From: Oceanimonas pelagia
Lineage (GTDB): Bacteria; Pseudomonadota; Gammaproteobacteria; Enterobacterales; Aeromonadaceae
Direction of reading: 5' to 3'
Assembly: GCF_030849025.1 (NCBI RefSeq)
Contig: NZ_CP118224.1
Coordinates: 480,001-544,000, forward strand
Length of the DNA: 64,000 bases
The position numbers and the translations under genes were made by a program. The notes under the pieces were generated by a model. The model had not been told where the DNA came from. It saw only the letters and a program-made list of their open reading frames with translations, and searched no databases. Positions 55,159 to 64,000 of the stretch are shown piece after piece; position 1 is the stretch's first letter; every line of letters starts with the position of its first letter.

Positions 55159-56475
55159 TTACCCCATCAGTTTGTTGGGCAGCCAGGTCACGATTTCCGG
55201 CACCAGCATGCACAGGATCAGTACGCCCAGCTTGAGCATCACAAAGGGCAGAATGGACTTGTAAATATCCATCATGGTCACCCCGGGCGGGGCGATGCCC
55301 TTGAGGTAGAACAGCGCAAAGCCGTAGGGCGGGGTCTGCACCGCGATCTCGATATTCAGAATCATCAATATGCCGAACCAGATGGGGTCGTAGCCCAGGC
55401 CTACCGCAATGGGGGTGAACAGGGGCGCGCAGATCAGCACGATGATCATCTCGTCGATGATAAAGCCGAGCAACAGCATCACCACCTGCATCATGATGAT
55501 GATGGCGATGGGGGGCAGATCCAGGCCGGCGGCAAAGTCTGCCACCATGCCCTGTACGCCCATCAGCAGGTGAAAGTTGCTGAACACCGAGGCGCCCAGC
55601 ACAATCCAGATGGCCACGCTCACCAGCAGCGCGGTTTCGGCGCCGGAGCGTTTCATCATGTTGAGCTTGAAGCGCTTGTAGACAATGGCCAGCAGCAGGG
55701 CGCCGACCACGCCGATGGCGCCGGACTCGGTGGGGGTGGCAATGCCGCTGATGATGCTGCCCAGCACCAGCACGATCAGGCCCAGGGCCATAAAGCCGTC
55801 GCGCAGGGTGATGAGTTTTTCCCGCCGGTTCTTGGGCGCATCCAGGGCATGGCCGAGGGGAGCCCGTTCCGGGTTCAGCCTGCAGGAGATCACCACATAG
55901 AGCATCAGCACGGTAATGGAGATCAGTGCCGGCACCAGGGCGCCGATAAACATCTTGCCCACCGAGTTCTGGGTGGTGGAGCTGAACAGAATCATGGGAA
56001 TACTGGGCGGAATAAGAATGCCCAGGCCACCGCCGGCCATGATCACGCCCAGCGCCAGCTTCTTGTCGTAGCCGCGCTCCAGCATGGGACGCAGGGCAAT
56101 GCTGCCCGAGGTCATGATGCCGGCGCCGATAATGCCGACCATGGCACCGATCATGGAGCAGACGCCGATCACGCTGATGGCAAGCGACCCGCGAATGCGG
56201 CCAATCACCAGCTGGCTGGCCTTGAACATGGCATCGCCAATGCCGGAGCGGGTCAGCAACTGGCCCATGTAGATGTACAGGGGAATGGCCAGCAGCACAA
56301 AGCTGAACAGGGTGCTTTCAATGGTGGTTGGCACGATATTGAAAATGCCTTCGCCCCAGGTGGCATAGCCCAGCAGCATGGCCACACCGCCGAGCGCCAG
56401 GCCCACCTGGGCACCCATGATAAAGGACACCAGCACGCCCAGCAGCAGCAGGCCGGTGATCAGTTCAATACTCAT
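55159..56475 (-). CDS. TRAP transporter large permease subunit (DctM)
   Basis: This 438-residue inner-membrane protein has about 12-13 helices and typical DctM segments: LLLGVLVSFIMGAQVGLALGG, IPLYIYMGQLLTRSGIGDAMF, GGLGILIPPSIPMILFSS and TPPYGFALFYLKGIAPPGV. With the small subunit it forms the Na+-driven channel. A 4-nt ATGA overlap joins it to the small subunit. Confidence 0.92.
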   Translation of the reverse strand: MSIELITGLLLLGVLVSFIMGAQVGLALGGVAMLLGYATWGEGIFNIVPTTIESTLFSFVLLAIPLYIYMGQLLTRSGIGDAMFKASQLVIGRIRGSLAISVIGVCSMIGAMVGIIGAGIMTSGSIALRPMLERGYDKKLALGVIMAGGGLGILIPPSIPMILFSSTTQNSVGKMFIGALVPALISITVLMLYVVISCRLNPERAPLGHALDAPKNRREKLITLRDGFMALGLIVLVLGSIISGIATPTESGAIGVVGALLLAIVYKRFKLNMMKRSGAETALLVSVAIWIVLGASVFSNFHLLMGVQGMVADFAAGLDLPPIAIIIMMQVVMLLLGFIIDEMIIVLICAPLFTPIAVGLGYDPIWFGILMILNIEIAVQTPPYGFALFYLKGIAPPGVTMMDIYKSILPFVMLKLGVLILCMLVPEIVTWLPNKLMG

Positions 56476-57005
56476 TGTTGTTCTTCCTCGCTCAGCAGCG
56501 GCTCACCGGTGACCAGTTGCCAGGCATCCCTGATCATGTCGGCAGACAGCTGCAGCAGAAACAGCACGGCGGCGGCGGTGACCATGATCCAGAAATGGGA
56601 AATGGACGGGGCCCACTCCGACTGGCGGGTATAGCCGAATTCCATGGCTTCCACCGCCTTTTCCCAGCCCTTGCTGGCGATCACCAGCAGGAAAAAGCCG
56701 CCCAGGGTGTTGGCCAGCAGGTCAAAGGCGTTTTTCCAGCGCTGGGATACCGCCAGATAGACGATGTCGACGTTGATATGGGACTTTTTCAACTGGGCGT
56801 GGGCACCGCACAGGGCACCGATATAGCCGAACAGAAACAGCGACACGTCGTAGGCCCAGAGGGTGGGACGGTCGAGTACATAGCGGGAGAACACCTCAAA
56901 GGCGACGGTGCCCGCCAGTAGCGGCAGGGCCAGGGAAATGGTGTGGCTGGTGGCCGATACCAGCCAGCCGGTGGCCCTGCACCAGATACTAAGCAGTGTT
57001 TTCAT
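56472..57005 (-). CDS. TRAP transporter small permease subunit (DctQ)
   Basis: This is a 177-residue protein with four predicted membrane helices and the DctQ pattern (FEVFSRYVLDRPTLWAYDVSLFLFGYIGALCGAHAQLKKSHINVDIVY). It lies between the binding protein (52-nt gap) and the large subunit (4-nt overlap). Confidence 0.9.
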   Translation of the reverse strand: MKTLLSIWCRATGWLVSATSHTISLALPLLAGTVAFEVFSRYVLDRPTLWAYDVSLFLFGYIGALCGAHAQLKKSHINVDIVYLAVSQRWKNAFDLLANTLGGFFLLVIASKGWEKAVEAMEFGYTRQSEWAPSISHFWIMVTAAAVLFLLQLSADMIRDAWQLVTGEPLLSEEEQQ

Positions 57006-57057
57006 GATACATCCGGGTCATGCAGACTGCCCCGCGAAGCGGGGCAGTGGTGGGGGC

Positions 57058-58065
57058 TTACTTCAGCAGTTCTACCAGACGGGCGCTGTACTGGTCGGTC
57101 TGGCCGTAATGAGCCCAGACCGCCTCGGCGGCGTCACGCCACTTATTCTTGTCGGCTTCAGACGCTTCCGGGCTCCAGGTCATGCCCAGTTTTTCCATGT
57201 CGGCCACGGCTTCCTGTTCCCACAGGGCGGATTTCTCGGCCTGTTGCTCGGCGTGCCACTTGGCGGCGTTGCGCACCACTTCCTTCAGATCGTCCGGCAG
57301 CTTGTTCCAGGCGTTCTTGTTCACCAGCACCGGCAGGGCCTGGGCGCTGGATACCGGCAGCGGATACATGTACTTGGCCACTTCGGCGAAGTTGCCGTCG
57401 CGATGGTCGATCAGGTTGGAGCCAATGGTGCCGTCGATCACGCCGGTGGCCAGGCTGGTGTAGGTTTCCCCCCAGGCCAGGTTGACCGGAGAGGCCCCCA
57501 GCTCGCGGAAGAAGCGGCCGTAGGCGCCGGGCGCCCGTATCTTCAGGCCCTTGAAGTCCTCGATGGACTCGATTTTCTTCTTGGTGATGACATATACACC
57601 GGGCTGAAAGTAGGGATCCAGCCACACCAGGTTGTGACGGTCGTAGGCTTCGGTCAGCACCTGGCTCCAGCCTTTTTCATGGAACAGGGCGTTCAGCTCT
57701 TCCAGGGTGCCGTCGGAGCCGGGCAGGCCCACTTCCACCACGCCAAAGGGAATCTCACCGGCGTGCATGGGCTGGAAGGGGGCGGCCATGTCCAGCAGGC
57801 CGGACTTGGTGGCGCTGATAATGCCCTTGGTGTCGACGCCTTCGCCGGCGTAGAGCATGTTGATCTTCATGCGGCCGTCGGAGTCGGCTTCAATCTTGTC
57901 GGCAAAGGCCTGGTAAACATCGCCAAAGGCGGTGCCGCGGGAGTAGAGGTTGGTAAAGCGCCAGGTAACATCGGCGGCCATGGCTTCCATGGCGGCACCC
58001 ATGCCGGCAACGGCAATCAGTGAAGCGGCGATCTTGGTCCGGGCAGAGCTCCAGAGTCTGGTCAT
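57058..58065 (-). CDS. TRAP transporter substrate-binding protein (DctP)
   Basis: This 335-residue periplasmic protein has a signal peptide ending AMEAMAADV. The DctP fold shows in FADKIEADSDGRMKINMLYAGE, IESIEDFKGLKIRAPGAYGRFFRELGASPV (with the Arg that binds a substrate carboxylate) and EVAKYMYPLPVS. The ligand is therefore probably a carboxylate. The adjacent LysR and gabDT genes might point to a C4 acid or amino-acid-derived acid, but that is weak inference. It is first in the TRAP operon. Confidence 0.9.
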   Translation of the reverse strand: MTRLWSSARTKIAASLIAVAGMGAAMEAMAADVTWRFTNLYSRGTAFGDVYQAFADKIEADSDGRMKINMLYAGEGVDTKGIISATKSGLLDMAAPFQPMHAGEIPFGVVEVGLPGSDGTLEELNALFHEKGWSQVLTEAYDRHNLVWLDPYFQPGVYVITKKKIESIEDFKGLKIRAPGAYGRFFRELGASPVNLAWGETYTSLATGVIDGTIGSNLIDHRDGNFAEVAKYMYPLPVSSAQALPVLVNKNAWNKLPDDLKEVVRNAAKWHAEQQAEKSALWEQEAVADMEKLGMTWSPEASEADKNKWRDAAEAVWAHYGQTDQYSARLVELLK

Positions 58066-58215
58066 TGTGTGCGTCCCTTGTTTATCACATTCCGTCTGCT
58101 TCGGCCCGGCGTGAGTGCCGGACGCGAAGTCGTGTATTTGCTGTATCCCCGGGGGGCGGCTGGCAGTCTGCGTCAGGTTAACGTCCGGTTAAATACACGA
58201 ACATTCAACTTAGGA

Positions 58216-58229
58216 TTGATGGTAATCAA
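58216..58229. promoter_or_regulatory. Inverted repeat upstream of the TRAP operon
   Basis: TTGA-TGGTAA-TCAA lies in the 295-bp gap upstream of the binding-protein gene. It resembles the TTGAA-ATGC-TTCAA repeat next to the LysR gene, so both could be sites for that regulator. Apart from this and the hairpin at 58331, I see nothing else in the gap. Confidence 0.3.
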
Positions 58230-58330
58230 ACAAAAAACGTAAAAGCCTTATATATACAGCAGTTAGCACCACTGTCAGCTTTTGGGTCAGCATAACTGTT
58301 GGCATAAATTGTGAGTATGATCATATTGTT

Positions 58331-58355
58331 ACGGCCGGCACCCGCCGCCGGCCGT
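58331..58355 (-). terminator. Hairpin after the LysR gene
   Basis: ACGGCCGGC pairs perfectly with GCCGGCCGT around a 7-nt loop, just after the LysR stop on the minus strand. The following AACAATAT is a poor U-run, so termination may be incomplete. Confidence 0.6.
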
Positions 58356-58360
58356 GAGAC

Positions 58361-59290
58361 TCAGGGGCGGTTCAGCTGGTTTTTCAGCAACTGCAGAAAC
58401 AGCTGGCGCAGCCGGCTCTGGCGGCCGTGGCTGCGGGTAATGGCGGAAATGCCGAGCAGGTGGGTTTTCTGCCGGGGCAGCAGCGGGCGCAGGCGTCCGC
58501 CGTCCACCCAGCGGCGGGCATAGCTTTCCGGCAAAAAGCCGATGTACTGGCCCGACAGGATCAGCGCCGCCCGGGGCTCGTAGTGGTAGGCGCGGCCGGC
58601 CAGCTTCAGGCCCGCATGCTGGGCGCTGGTTTCCGGATTGGTGTGAATGCCGGGGTGAATGAGCTTGAACTCGGGCAGGCGCTCGGCAATGACGGTGTCG
58701 TCCTGCTCGGCAAACAGCGGGTGGCGGTCGCTGCAATAGAGAAAACAGCGCACCTGGTAGAGGTGATGGTAATCCAGCCCTTCCAGATCCCGGTGGTAGT
58801 GAATAAAGCCCACATCGGCCTCATCGCTCAGCACCCGGCGCTCGATCTCGCCCATGTAGGCCACATCCACGCTCACGTTCACGTCCGGCGCCTGTTCACC
58901 CAGGGCGGCGAACACCTCCACCATGGAAAACTCGTCTTCCAGCCAGATGTTGTCACTGGAGATGATCTTGAGTTCGCCGCTCAGTTGCTCGTGCAGCTCG
59001 TTCACCGTATAGCGAAATTCCTCCAGCCGGCTGAACAGCCGCTTGGTGGAGTCGTAAATCACCTCGCCGTCGTCGGTGAGGGAAAATCCCGAGCGGCCAC
59101 GGTGGCACAGCTTGAGCTTGAGCCGGCTTTCCAGGTTGGCCATATGCACGCTGATGGTGGAGCGGCTGATGTTGAGTTCGGTTTCCGCCGCCGAAAAGCC
59201 GCCGCATTCCACCACCGTCTTGAACAGCTTCAGCAGGCGAATTTCATAATCACCGATCTGGCCCAGCACGGGCCGGTTGGTCTGGCTCAT
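58361..59290 (-). CDS. LysR-family transcriptional regulator
   Basis: This 309-residue protein has a winged HTH (LLKLFKTVVECGGFSAAETELNISRSTISVHMANLESRLKLKL) and an effector domain (about 100-300). It lies between the TRAP operon (same strand) and the divergent gabDT genes. It is the likely regulator of one or both, with candidate sites at 59294 and 58216. Confidence 0.88.
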   Translation of the reverse strand: MSQTNRPVLGQIGDYEIRLLKLFKTVVECGGFSAAETELNISRSTISVHMANLESRLKLKLCHRGRSGFSLTDDGEVIYDSTKRLFSRLEEFRYTVNELHEQLSGELKIISSDNIWLEDEFSMVEVFAALGEQAPDVNVSVDVAYMGEIERRVLSDEADVGFIHYHRDLEGLDYHHLYQVRCFLYCSDRHPLFAEQDDTVIAERLPEFKLIHPGIHTNPETSAQHAGLKLAGRAYHYEPRAALILSGQYIGFLPESYARRWVDGGRLRPLLPRQKTHLLGISAITRSHGRQSRLRQLFLQLLKNQLNRP

Positions 59291-59293
59291 AGT

Positions 59294-59307
59294 TTGAAAT
59301 GCTTCAA
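59294..59307. promoter_or_regulatory. Inverted repeat in LysR/gabD gap, candidate LysR site
   Basis: TTGAA-ATGC-TTCAA is a perfect 5-bp inverted repeat 4 bp before the LysR start codon, in the 167-bp gap shared with gabD. Confidence 0.4.
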
Positions 59308-59457
59308 TGTGTATGTTGAAAGGGCATCATTTACCGGACTTTGCGCCCGGGGCTAGCATGTTGTCAAACCATGGCCCGTGCCGTTGTGGCGCCGCTCACG
59401 GCAAAGCCGGAATTTTGGACTCACGGGCGCGGATGGAATCAACATGAGGCAGCCAAT

Positions 59458-60921
59458 ATGAGCATTTCTGCAGTCAACAGCACCCTGGTAAGAGAAAGCG
59501 GCCATATCGACGGTCGCTGGTGTCAGGCCGAGAGCGGCGCCACCATTGCCGTATACAACCCCGCCAACGGTGAACAACTGGGTCAGGTGCCCGACATGGG
59601 CGAAACCGAAACCCGCGCCGCCATCGACGCCGCCAGCCGCGCCCTGCCGGCCTGGAGCGCGCTCAACCCCAAGGAGCGCGCCCGCCTGCTGCGCAACTGG
59701 TTCGATCTGGTGATCGAGCACAAGGAAGACCTGGCCCGGCTGATGACCCAGGAGCAGGGCAAGCCGTTGTTCGAAACCCGGGGCGAGGTGCTCTACGGCG
59801 CCTCCTACATCGAGTGGTACGCCGAAGAAGCCAAGCGTGCCTACGGCAAGGTGTTCTCGGCCCCCACCGGCGACAAGCGGGCCCTGAGCATTCAGCAGCC
59901 CATCGGCGTGGTGGCGGCCATCACCCCCTGGAACTTTCCCAACGCCATGATCACCCGCAAGCTGGCCCCGGCGCTGGCGGCGGGCTGCACCACCGTGGTG
60001 AAGCCCTCGGAAGAAACCCCGTTCTCCGCCCTGGCGCTGATGGCCCTGGCGGAGCAGGCGGGCATTCCCAATGGCGTTATCAACATGGTGACCTCCAGCC
60101 AGGCCGCCGCGGTGGGCAAGGTGCTGACCAATGACGCCCGGGTGCGCAAGCTGTCGTTCACCGGCTCCACCCGGGTGGGCAAGCTGCTCTACGCCCAGAG
60201 CGCCGATACCGTGAAAAAGCTCAGCCTGGAACTGGGCGGCAATGCGCCCTTTATCGTGTTTGACGATGCCGATCTCGACGCCGCCGTCACCGGCGCGGTG
60301 ATCTCCAAGTTCCGCAACGCCGGCCAGACCTGCGTGTGCGCCAACCGCATTCTGGTGCAGGATGGCATCTACGACGAATTCATGGCCCGCTTCAAGGCCG
60401 AGGTGGAGAAGTTCATGATCGGCAACGGCCTGGATGATGCCACCACCCTTGGTCCGGTGATCAACAAGGCCGCCGTCGACAAGATTGCCGGCATGGTGGA
60501 TGCGGCCCTCACCGAAGGCGCCACCCTGGTGACCGGCGGCCGCCGCCACGAGGCCGGCGAGCTGTTCTATGCCCCGACCATTCTGGGTAATGTGACTCAG
60601 CAAATGGCCATTGCCAATCAGGAGATTTTCGGCCCGGTGGCGCCGGTCATTCGCTTCAAAGATGAGGCCGAGGCCGTGGCCATCGCCAATGATACCCCCT
60701 ACGGCCTGGCCGCCTATTTTTATACCGAGAGCCACAGCCGCATCTGGCGCGTCGCCGAGCAGCTGGAATACGGCATGATCGGCATCAACGAGGGCATTCT
60801 GTCCAACGAGATCGCCCCCTTTGGCGGCGTGAAGGAATCGGGCCTGGGCCGGGAAGGCTCCGCCGAAGGCCTGGCCGATTACATGGAAACCAAATACCTG
60901 TGCATGGGCGGCATTCGCTGA
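59458..60921 (+). CDS. gabD: Succinate-semialdehyde dehydrogenase
   Basis: This 487-residue aldehyde dehydrogenase has WNFPNAMITRKLAPALAAGCT, LSLELGGNAPFIVFDDAD (catalytic Glu), NAGQTCVCANRILVQ (catalytic Cys) and NQEIFGPVAPVIRF, the GabD signature set. Start 59458 (MSISAVNSTLV) is chosen because homology begins there. It oxidises the semialdehyde made by GabT. The puu cluster at the left of the window makes GABA, so the two modules would together carry putrescine to succinate. Confidence 0.92.
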   Translation: MSISAVNSTLVRESGHIDGRWCQAESGATIAVYNPANGEQLGQVPDMGETETRAAIDAASRALPAWSALNPKERARLLRNWFDLVIEHKEDLARLMTQEQGKPLFETRGEVLYGASYIEWYAEEAKRAYGKVFSAPTGDKRALSIQQPIGVVAAITPWNFPNAMITRKLAPALAAGCTTVVKPSEETPFSALALMALAEQAGIPNGVINMVTSSQAAAVGKVLTNDARVRKLSFTGSTRVGKLLYAQSADTVKKLSLELGGNAPFIVFDDADLDAAVTGAVISKFRNAGQTCVCANRILVQDGIYDEFMARFKAEVEKFMIGNGLDDATTLGPVINKAAVDKIAGMVDAALTEGATLVTGGRRHEAGELFYAPTILGNVTQQMAIANQEIFGPVAPVIRFKDEAEAVAIANDTPYGLAAYFYTESHSRIWRVAEQLEYGMIGINEGILSNEIAPFGGVKESGLGREGSAEGLADYMETKYLCMGGIR

Positions 60922-60944
60922 ACAGCAAGAAAAGGAGAAACATC

Positions 60945-62225
60945 ATGAGCAAGAACCAGCAACTTCAGCAGCGCAAGGATGCCGTCTTTGCCCGCGGCAT
61001 GGGCAACATGGCCGCCGTGTATGTGGATCACGCCAAGAACAACGAAATCTGGGACGTGGACGGCAAGCGCTTTATCGATTTCGCCGCCGGCATCGCCGTG
61101 GTCAACACCGGCCACAGCCACCCGCGCATTGTGGCGGCGGTGAACGAGCAGCTGCAGCGTTTCAGCCACACCTGCGCCATGGTCACCCCTTACGAAAGCG
61201 CCGTTGAACTGGCCGAGCGGCTGGTGAAGCTGGCTCCGGGTAACAGCCCGAAAAAAGCCATTTTCGTTACCACAGGTGCCGAAGCGGTGGAAAACGCGGT
61301 GAAAATTGCCCGCGCCCACACCAAGCGCAGCGGTGTCATTGCCTTTAACGGCGGTTTTCACGGCCGCACCAACCTGGCCATGGGTCTGACTGGCAAGGTC
61401 GCGCCCTACAAGGCCGGTTTCGGACCTTTTCCCGGCGAGATCTACCACCTGCCGTATCCGAACGCCTACCACGGTGTGACCGAGGAGCAGTCCCTCAAGG
61501 CCCTGGACGAGCTGTTCCACTGCGACATCGAGCCGGGCCGGGTGGCGGCGCTGATCATCGAGCCGGTGCAGGGCGAGGGCGGTTTCTACCCGGCGCCGCC
61601 GTCTTTCCTGCAAAAGCTGCGTGCCATCTGTGATCAGCACGGCATCGTGCTGGTGTGCGACGAAATCCAGACCGGTTTTGCCCGTACCGGCAAACTGTTC
61701 GCCACCGAGTACGCCGGCATCGAGCCGGATCTGATGACCATGGCCAAGGGCATTGCCGGCGGTTTCCCGCTGTCTGCCGTGGTGGGCAAGGCCGACATCA
61801 TGGACGCCGCCAACCCGGGCGGCCTGGGTGGCACCTATGCCGCCTTTCCGCTGGCCTGCGCCGCCGGCCTGGAAGTGCTGAACATCATTGAAGAAGAACA
61901 GCTGTGCGACAAGGCCCTGGCCCTGGGCGAGCTGATGAACAAGCGCCTGCACGCGCTGCAGGCCAAGTATCCTCACCATATCGGCCAGGTGCGTAACCTG
62001 GGCGCCATGGTGGCGATGGAGCTGGTGCACAATGGGGATGTGGACCAGCCCAACCCGGAACTGACCAGGGCCGTGGTGGCCAAGGGGATCGAGAAAGGGG
62101 TGATTTTGTTGTCCTGCGGTGTGCGCGGCAACGTGATCCGCTTCCTGCCCGCCCTGACCTCACCACTGGAGGTGGTCAGTGAAGGTCTGGATCTGCTTGA
62201 GCAGGTGCTGACCGAGCTCATCTGA
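60945..62225 (+). CDS. gabT: 4-aminobutyrate aminotransferase
   Basis: This 426-residue class III PLP aminotransferase begins MSKNQQLQQRKDAVFARGMGNMAAVY and has FVTTGAEAVENAVKIARAHTKR, FNGGFHGRTNLAMGLTGK, LVCDEIQTGFARTGK and the PLP-lysine region MTMAKGIAGGFPLSAVVG. ATG 60945 follows AAAGGAG. It lies 23 nt after gabD and ends in a strong terminator. Confidence 0.93.
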   Translation: MSKNQQLQQRKDAVFARGMGNMAAVYVDHAKNNEIWDVDGKRFIDFAAGIAVVNTGHSHPRIVAAVNEQLQRFSHTCAMVTPYESAVELAERLVKLAPGNSPKKAIFVTTGAEAVENAVKIARAHTKRSGVIAFNGGFHGRTNLAMGLTGKVAPYKAGFGPFPGEIYHLPYPNAYHGVTEEQSLKALDELFHCDIEPGRVAALIIEPVQGEGGFYPAPPSFLQKLRAICDQHGIVLVCDEIQTGFARTGKLFATEYAGIEPDLMTMAKGIAGGFPLSAVVGKADIMDAANPGGLGGTYAAFPLACAAGLEVLNIIEEEQLCDKALALGELMNKRLHALQAKYPHHIGQVRNLGAMVAMELVHNGDVDQPNPELTRAVVAKGIEKGVILLSCGVRGNVIRFLPALTSPLEVVSEGLDLLEQVLTELI

Positions 62226-62255
62226 GCCGGTGAATACGTCGATGTCAAATCATTT

Positions 62256-62284
62256 GGCGGGCCTTGTGCCCGCCTTTTTTGTTT
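62256..62284 (+). terminator. Rho-independent terminator after gabT
   Basis: GGCGGGC pairs with GCCCGCC around CTTGT, followed by TTTTTTGTTTT. Confidence 0.9.
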
Positions 62285-62316
62285 TAAACCAGGCAAAACC
62301 TGTGGTGCCGGAGTGT

Positions 62317-62436
62317 CACAAGGCATCAGCAGGGTTGCCTCCACCGACACGCTTCGAGCCCATCCATGGGGCGCTCGGCACATGCCTTCCCTGGCATGTG
62401 ACGGTCGGTTATGGCAAGCCCTGCTACTGCCTTGTG
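62317..62436 (-). repeat. Structured 120-bp intergenic repeat, copy B
   Basis: This is the second copy of the element at 36658, in the opposite orientation. The ends CACAAGGCATCAGCAGGG and CCCTGCTACTGCCTTGTG are inverted repeats. The inner hairpin CACATGCC-AGGGAA-GGCATGTG and the block with GGATGGGCTCGAAGCGTGTCGG are the same as in copy A. Paired changes in the end stem (GAAGC/GCTTC against CAAGGC/GCCTTG) keep base pairing, suggesting that the fold matters. Confidence 0.85.
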
Positions 62437-62507
62437 CAGCAGGGCCGTAGACATGGCTATGAGCGAAGTGAATTCACAGCATTTCATAACCAGCATCAAT
62501 TCGAAGC

Positions 62508-62538
62508 TTGACCTTCCCCCTGTGTCAGGGTTCAAAGT
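62508..62538 (+). promoter_or_regulatory. CueR-type copper-responsive promoter
   Basis: A -35 TTGACC is followed by a 19-bp spacer with TTCCCC and AGGGTT, then a weak -10 CAAAGT. The E. coli copA promoter has the same TTGACCTTCCCC start and a 19-bp spacer, the layout needed by MerR-family activators. It lies 32 bp upstream of copZ. Confidence 0.75.
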
Positions 62539-62569
62539 AAGGGCGTCAAACTTAATCAGGAGATAAACC

Positions 62570-62761
62570 ATGCTGACCCTTACCGTACCCGAAATGGCCT
62601 GCGGCCACTGTGTGGGCGTGATTTCCGGCATTCTGACCGAGCTGGATCCGGACTGTGAACTGAACTTTGAGCTGGCCACCCGCAAGGTGAGCATCAGTAC
62701 TCACTTGCCCCGGGAACAGATTGTCGCGGCCCTGAGCGACGCCGGCTACGACTGCGAATAA
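62570..62761 (+). CDS. copZ: Copper chaperone (heavy-metal-associated domain)
   Basis: This 63-residue protein is a single HMA domain with the metal-binding motif MACGHC near the N-terminus and the typical ending [10 protein letters not shown]. It would carry Cu(I) to the CopA ATPase encoded 13 nt downstream. The start follows an AGGAG element. The overall charge is acidic, and it is a little shorter than classical CopZ. Confidence 0.88.
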   Translation: MLTLTVPEMACGHCVGVISGILTELDPDCELNFELATRKVSISTHLPREQIVAALSDAGYDCE

Positions 62762-62774
62762 CACGGAGGCGGCC

Positions 62775-64000
62775 ATGACCACAAAAACAGCGGAACTGCG
62801 TCTGCCCATCGAGGGCATGAGCTGCGCCTCCTGCGTGTCCCGGGTGGAAAAGGCGCTGGGGGCAGTGGAAGGCGTGCGCTCGGCCAGCGTCAACCTAGCC
62901 ACCAACAGTGCCGAGCTGGAAGTGGCACAGAGTGCCGCCACCGCCGAGCTGGTGGCGGCGGTGGAAAAGGCCGGCTACCAGTGCCCGCTGGAGCAGGTGG
63001 AGCTGGTGATTGAGGGCATGAGCTGCGCGTCCTGCACCGGCCGGGTAGAAAAGGTATTAAGCCGGCTGCCCGGGGTGCTGTCGGCCAATGTGAATCTGGC
63101 CGCCGGCCGGGCGTATGTGGAGCTGCTTGTCGGCAGTCAGGATGTCAGCGCCCTGAGCGCCGCGGTGGCAAAGGCCGGCTTCAGCGCCGAGGCCGCCGAC
63201 GATGCCCCCAAAGCCGATGAGAACGATGGCCGTGAGCGGGAGCAACAGTCACTGAAACGCTCCCTGCTTGTTGCTGCCGTGCTTACCCTGCCGGTGTTTG
63301 TGCTGGAAATGGGGGCCCACTTTGTGCCCGGCATGCATCACTGGGTTGAAGCCACCCTGGGCCAGACGCTGAACTGGCAGCTGCAGTTTGTGCTGGCCAC
63401 CCTGGTGCTGTTTGGTCCGGGTTTCCTGTTTCTGAAAAAAGGGCTGCCGGCACTGCTGAAGGGCGCGCCCGAGATGAATTCCCTGGTGGCGCTGGGTGGC
63501 CTGGCGGCCTGGGGCTATTCCACCGTGGCCACCTTTGCCGGCCACTGGCTGCCCGCCGGCAGCCGCCAGGTGTATTTCGAGGCGGCGGCGGTGATCGTCA
63601 CCCTGATTTTGCTGGGGCGCTTTCTCGAGGCTCGCGCCAAGGGCCGCACCGGCGAGGCCATTAAAAAGCTGCTCAGCCTGCAGGCGCCCACCGCCCGGGT
63701 GGAGCGCGACGGCCACAGTGAAGACGTGCCCCTGGAACGGGTCAGGGTCAAGGACCGAGTGCGGGTGCGCCCGGGCGAGCGCATACCGGTGGACGGCACC
63801 GTGATTGAAGGCAGCTCCTGGGTGGACGAGTCCATGCTCACCGGCGAGCCGGAGCCGGTAGAAAAAGGCAAGGGCAGTGAGGTCACCGGCGGCACCGTCA
63901 ACAGCAAGGGCTCCCTGCTGGTGGAGGTGACCCGGGTGGGCAAACAGACAAGGCTTTCGCAAATCATTCGCATGGTGGAACAGGCCCAGGGGGCCAAGCT
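62775..64000 (+). CDS. copA: Cu(I)-exporting P-type ATPase, N-terminal part (partial)
   Basis: The gene runs off the right edge after about 408 residues. Two HMA domains each carry GMSCASC (about 14-20 and 83-89). Membrane helices follow ([51 protein letters not shown]), then the actuator domain with MLTGEP. The CPC transport site, the DKTG phosphorylation site and the ATP-binding domain lie outside the window. It is cotranscribed with copZ from the CueR-type promoter. Confidence 0.93.
   Translation, partial: MTTKTAELRLPIEGMSCASCVSRVEKALGAVEGVRSASVNLATNSAELEVAQSAATAELVAAVEKAGYQCPLEQVELVIEGMSCASCTGRVEKVLSRLPGVLSANVNLAAGRAYVELLVGSQDVSALSAAVAKAGFSAEAADDAPKADENDGREREQQSLKRSLLVAAVLTLPVFVLEMGAHFVPGMHHWVEATLGQTLNWQLQFVLATLVLFGPGFLFLKKGLPALLKGAPEMNSLVALGGLAAWGYSTVATFAGHWLPAGSRQVYFEAAAVIVTLILLGRFLEARAKGRTGEAIKKLLSLQAPTARVERDGHSEDVPLERVRVKDRVRVRPGERIPVDGTVIEGSSWVDESMLTGEPEPVEKGKGSEVTGGTVNSKGSLLVEVTRVGKQTRLSQIIRMVEQAQGAK

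Noticed and set aside
55114-56634. Plus-strand frame rich in His and Gln opposite the TRAP genes
   Set aside because: This composition is the usual antisense of hydrophobic membrane proteins; the DctM and DctQ genes explain the region.

Overview
The window is ordinary high-G+C gammaproteobacterial chromosome. Gene families and order (Puu putrescine pathway, PhhAB, AST arginine pathway, LapDG-controlled adhesin, ZntR, DUF2750) suggest a marine Aeromonadales-type bacterium such as Oceanimonas, Oceanisphaera or Zobellella. That placement is inference. I see no rRNA, tRNA, CRISPR array, transposase or phage module.

Layout. 0-6 kb: a partial NhaC-like antiporter and a divergent putrescine cluster (puuA; puuD-puuR-puuC-puuB) with two PuuR-box-like sites between the arms. 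6-11 kb: phhAB (phenylalanine hydroxylation), pncA-pncB (NAD salvage), a DUF2750 gene and wrbA. 10.4-16.5 kb: a tightly overlapped operon (binding protein, alkaline-phosphatase-fold enzyme, two permeases, ATPase, HAD phosphatase) with a divergent GntR/UTRA regulator, probably for an organophosphate or phosphonate. 16.6-31.1 kb: a biofilm adhesin system with LapG protease, LapD c-di-GMP receptor, type I secretion genes (lapE-lapB-lapC) cotranscribed with a LuxR-type regulator and a small protein, and divergently a 1902-residue LapA-like surface protein. 31.2-35.4 kb: a 1058-residue protein with a complete MurF-like C-terminal ligase, then a full-length relative of eukaryotic casein kinase 2 alpha. 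35.5-39.9 kb: AFG1/ZapE ATPase, an HTH regulator, an SOS-controlled umuDC pair (umuD frameshifted) and pabA. 40.4-45 kb: astC/argD-astA-astD-DUF1338. 45-54.6 kb: MFS transporter with LysR, a hydroxyisobutyrate-dehydrogenase-like enzyme, HU, CbiX, purH-purD, zntR and an NCS2 permease. 54.6-64 kb: a stress protein, a TRAP transporter with LysR regulator, gabD-gabT, and a CueR-type promoter before copZ and a partial copA.

The most interesting part is 25.4-35.4 kb. The adhesin has a LapA-type retention module and a LapG-like cleavage motif. It then carries 1227 residues of almost pure Asp-Ala and 16 Ser/Asp repeats, each containing S-D-D-E, a textbook CK2 site. The CK2-like kinase is encoded 3.3 kb downstream on the same strand. 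CK2 is normally eukaryotic, and its gene here is about 30% G+C where sampled, against about 65% in its neighbour. The proposal is that a horizontally acquired CK2-type kinase phosphorylates the acidic repeats of a secreted adhesin before export, giving a Ca2+-binding phospho-adhesin loosely comparable to dentin phosphoprotein. A Mur-type ligase encoded between them could be a second modifying enzyme. Two cautions apply: the kinase has Arg where the ATP-binding Lys should be, and a terminator separates the adhesin from the other two genes.

Much of the rest is nitrogen and carbon catabolism of putrescine, GABA, arginine and phenylalanine. A 115-120 bp structured repeat occurs twice (36.7 and 62.3 kb, opposite orientations), and a REP-like palindrome with a heptamer array lies at 54.6 kb.
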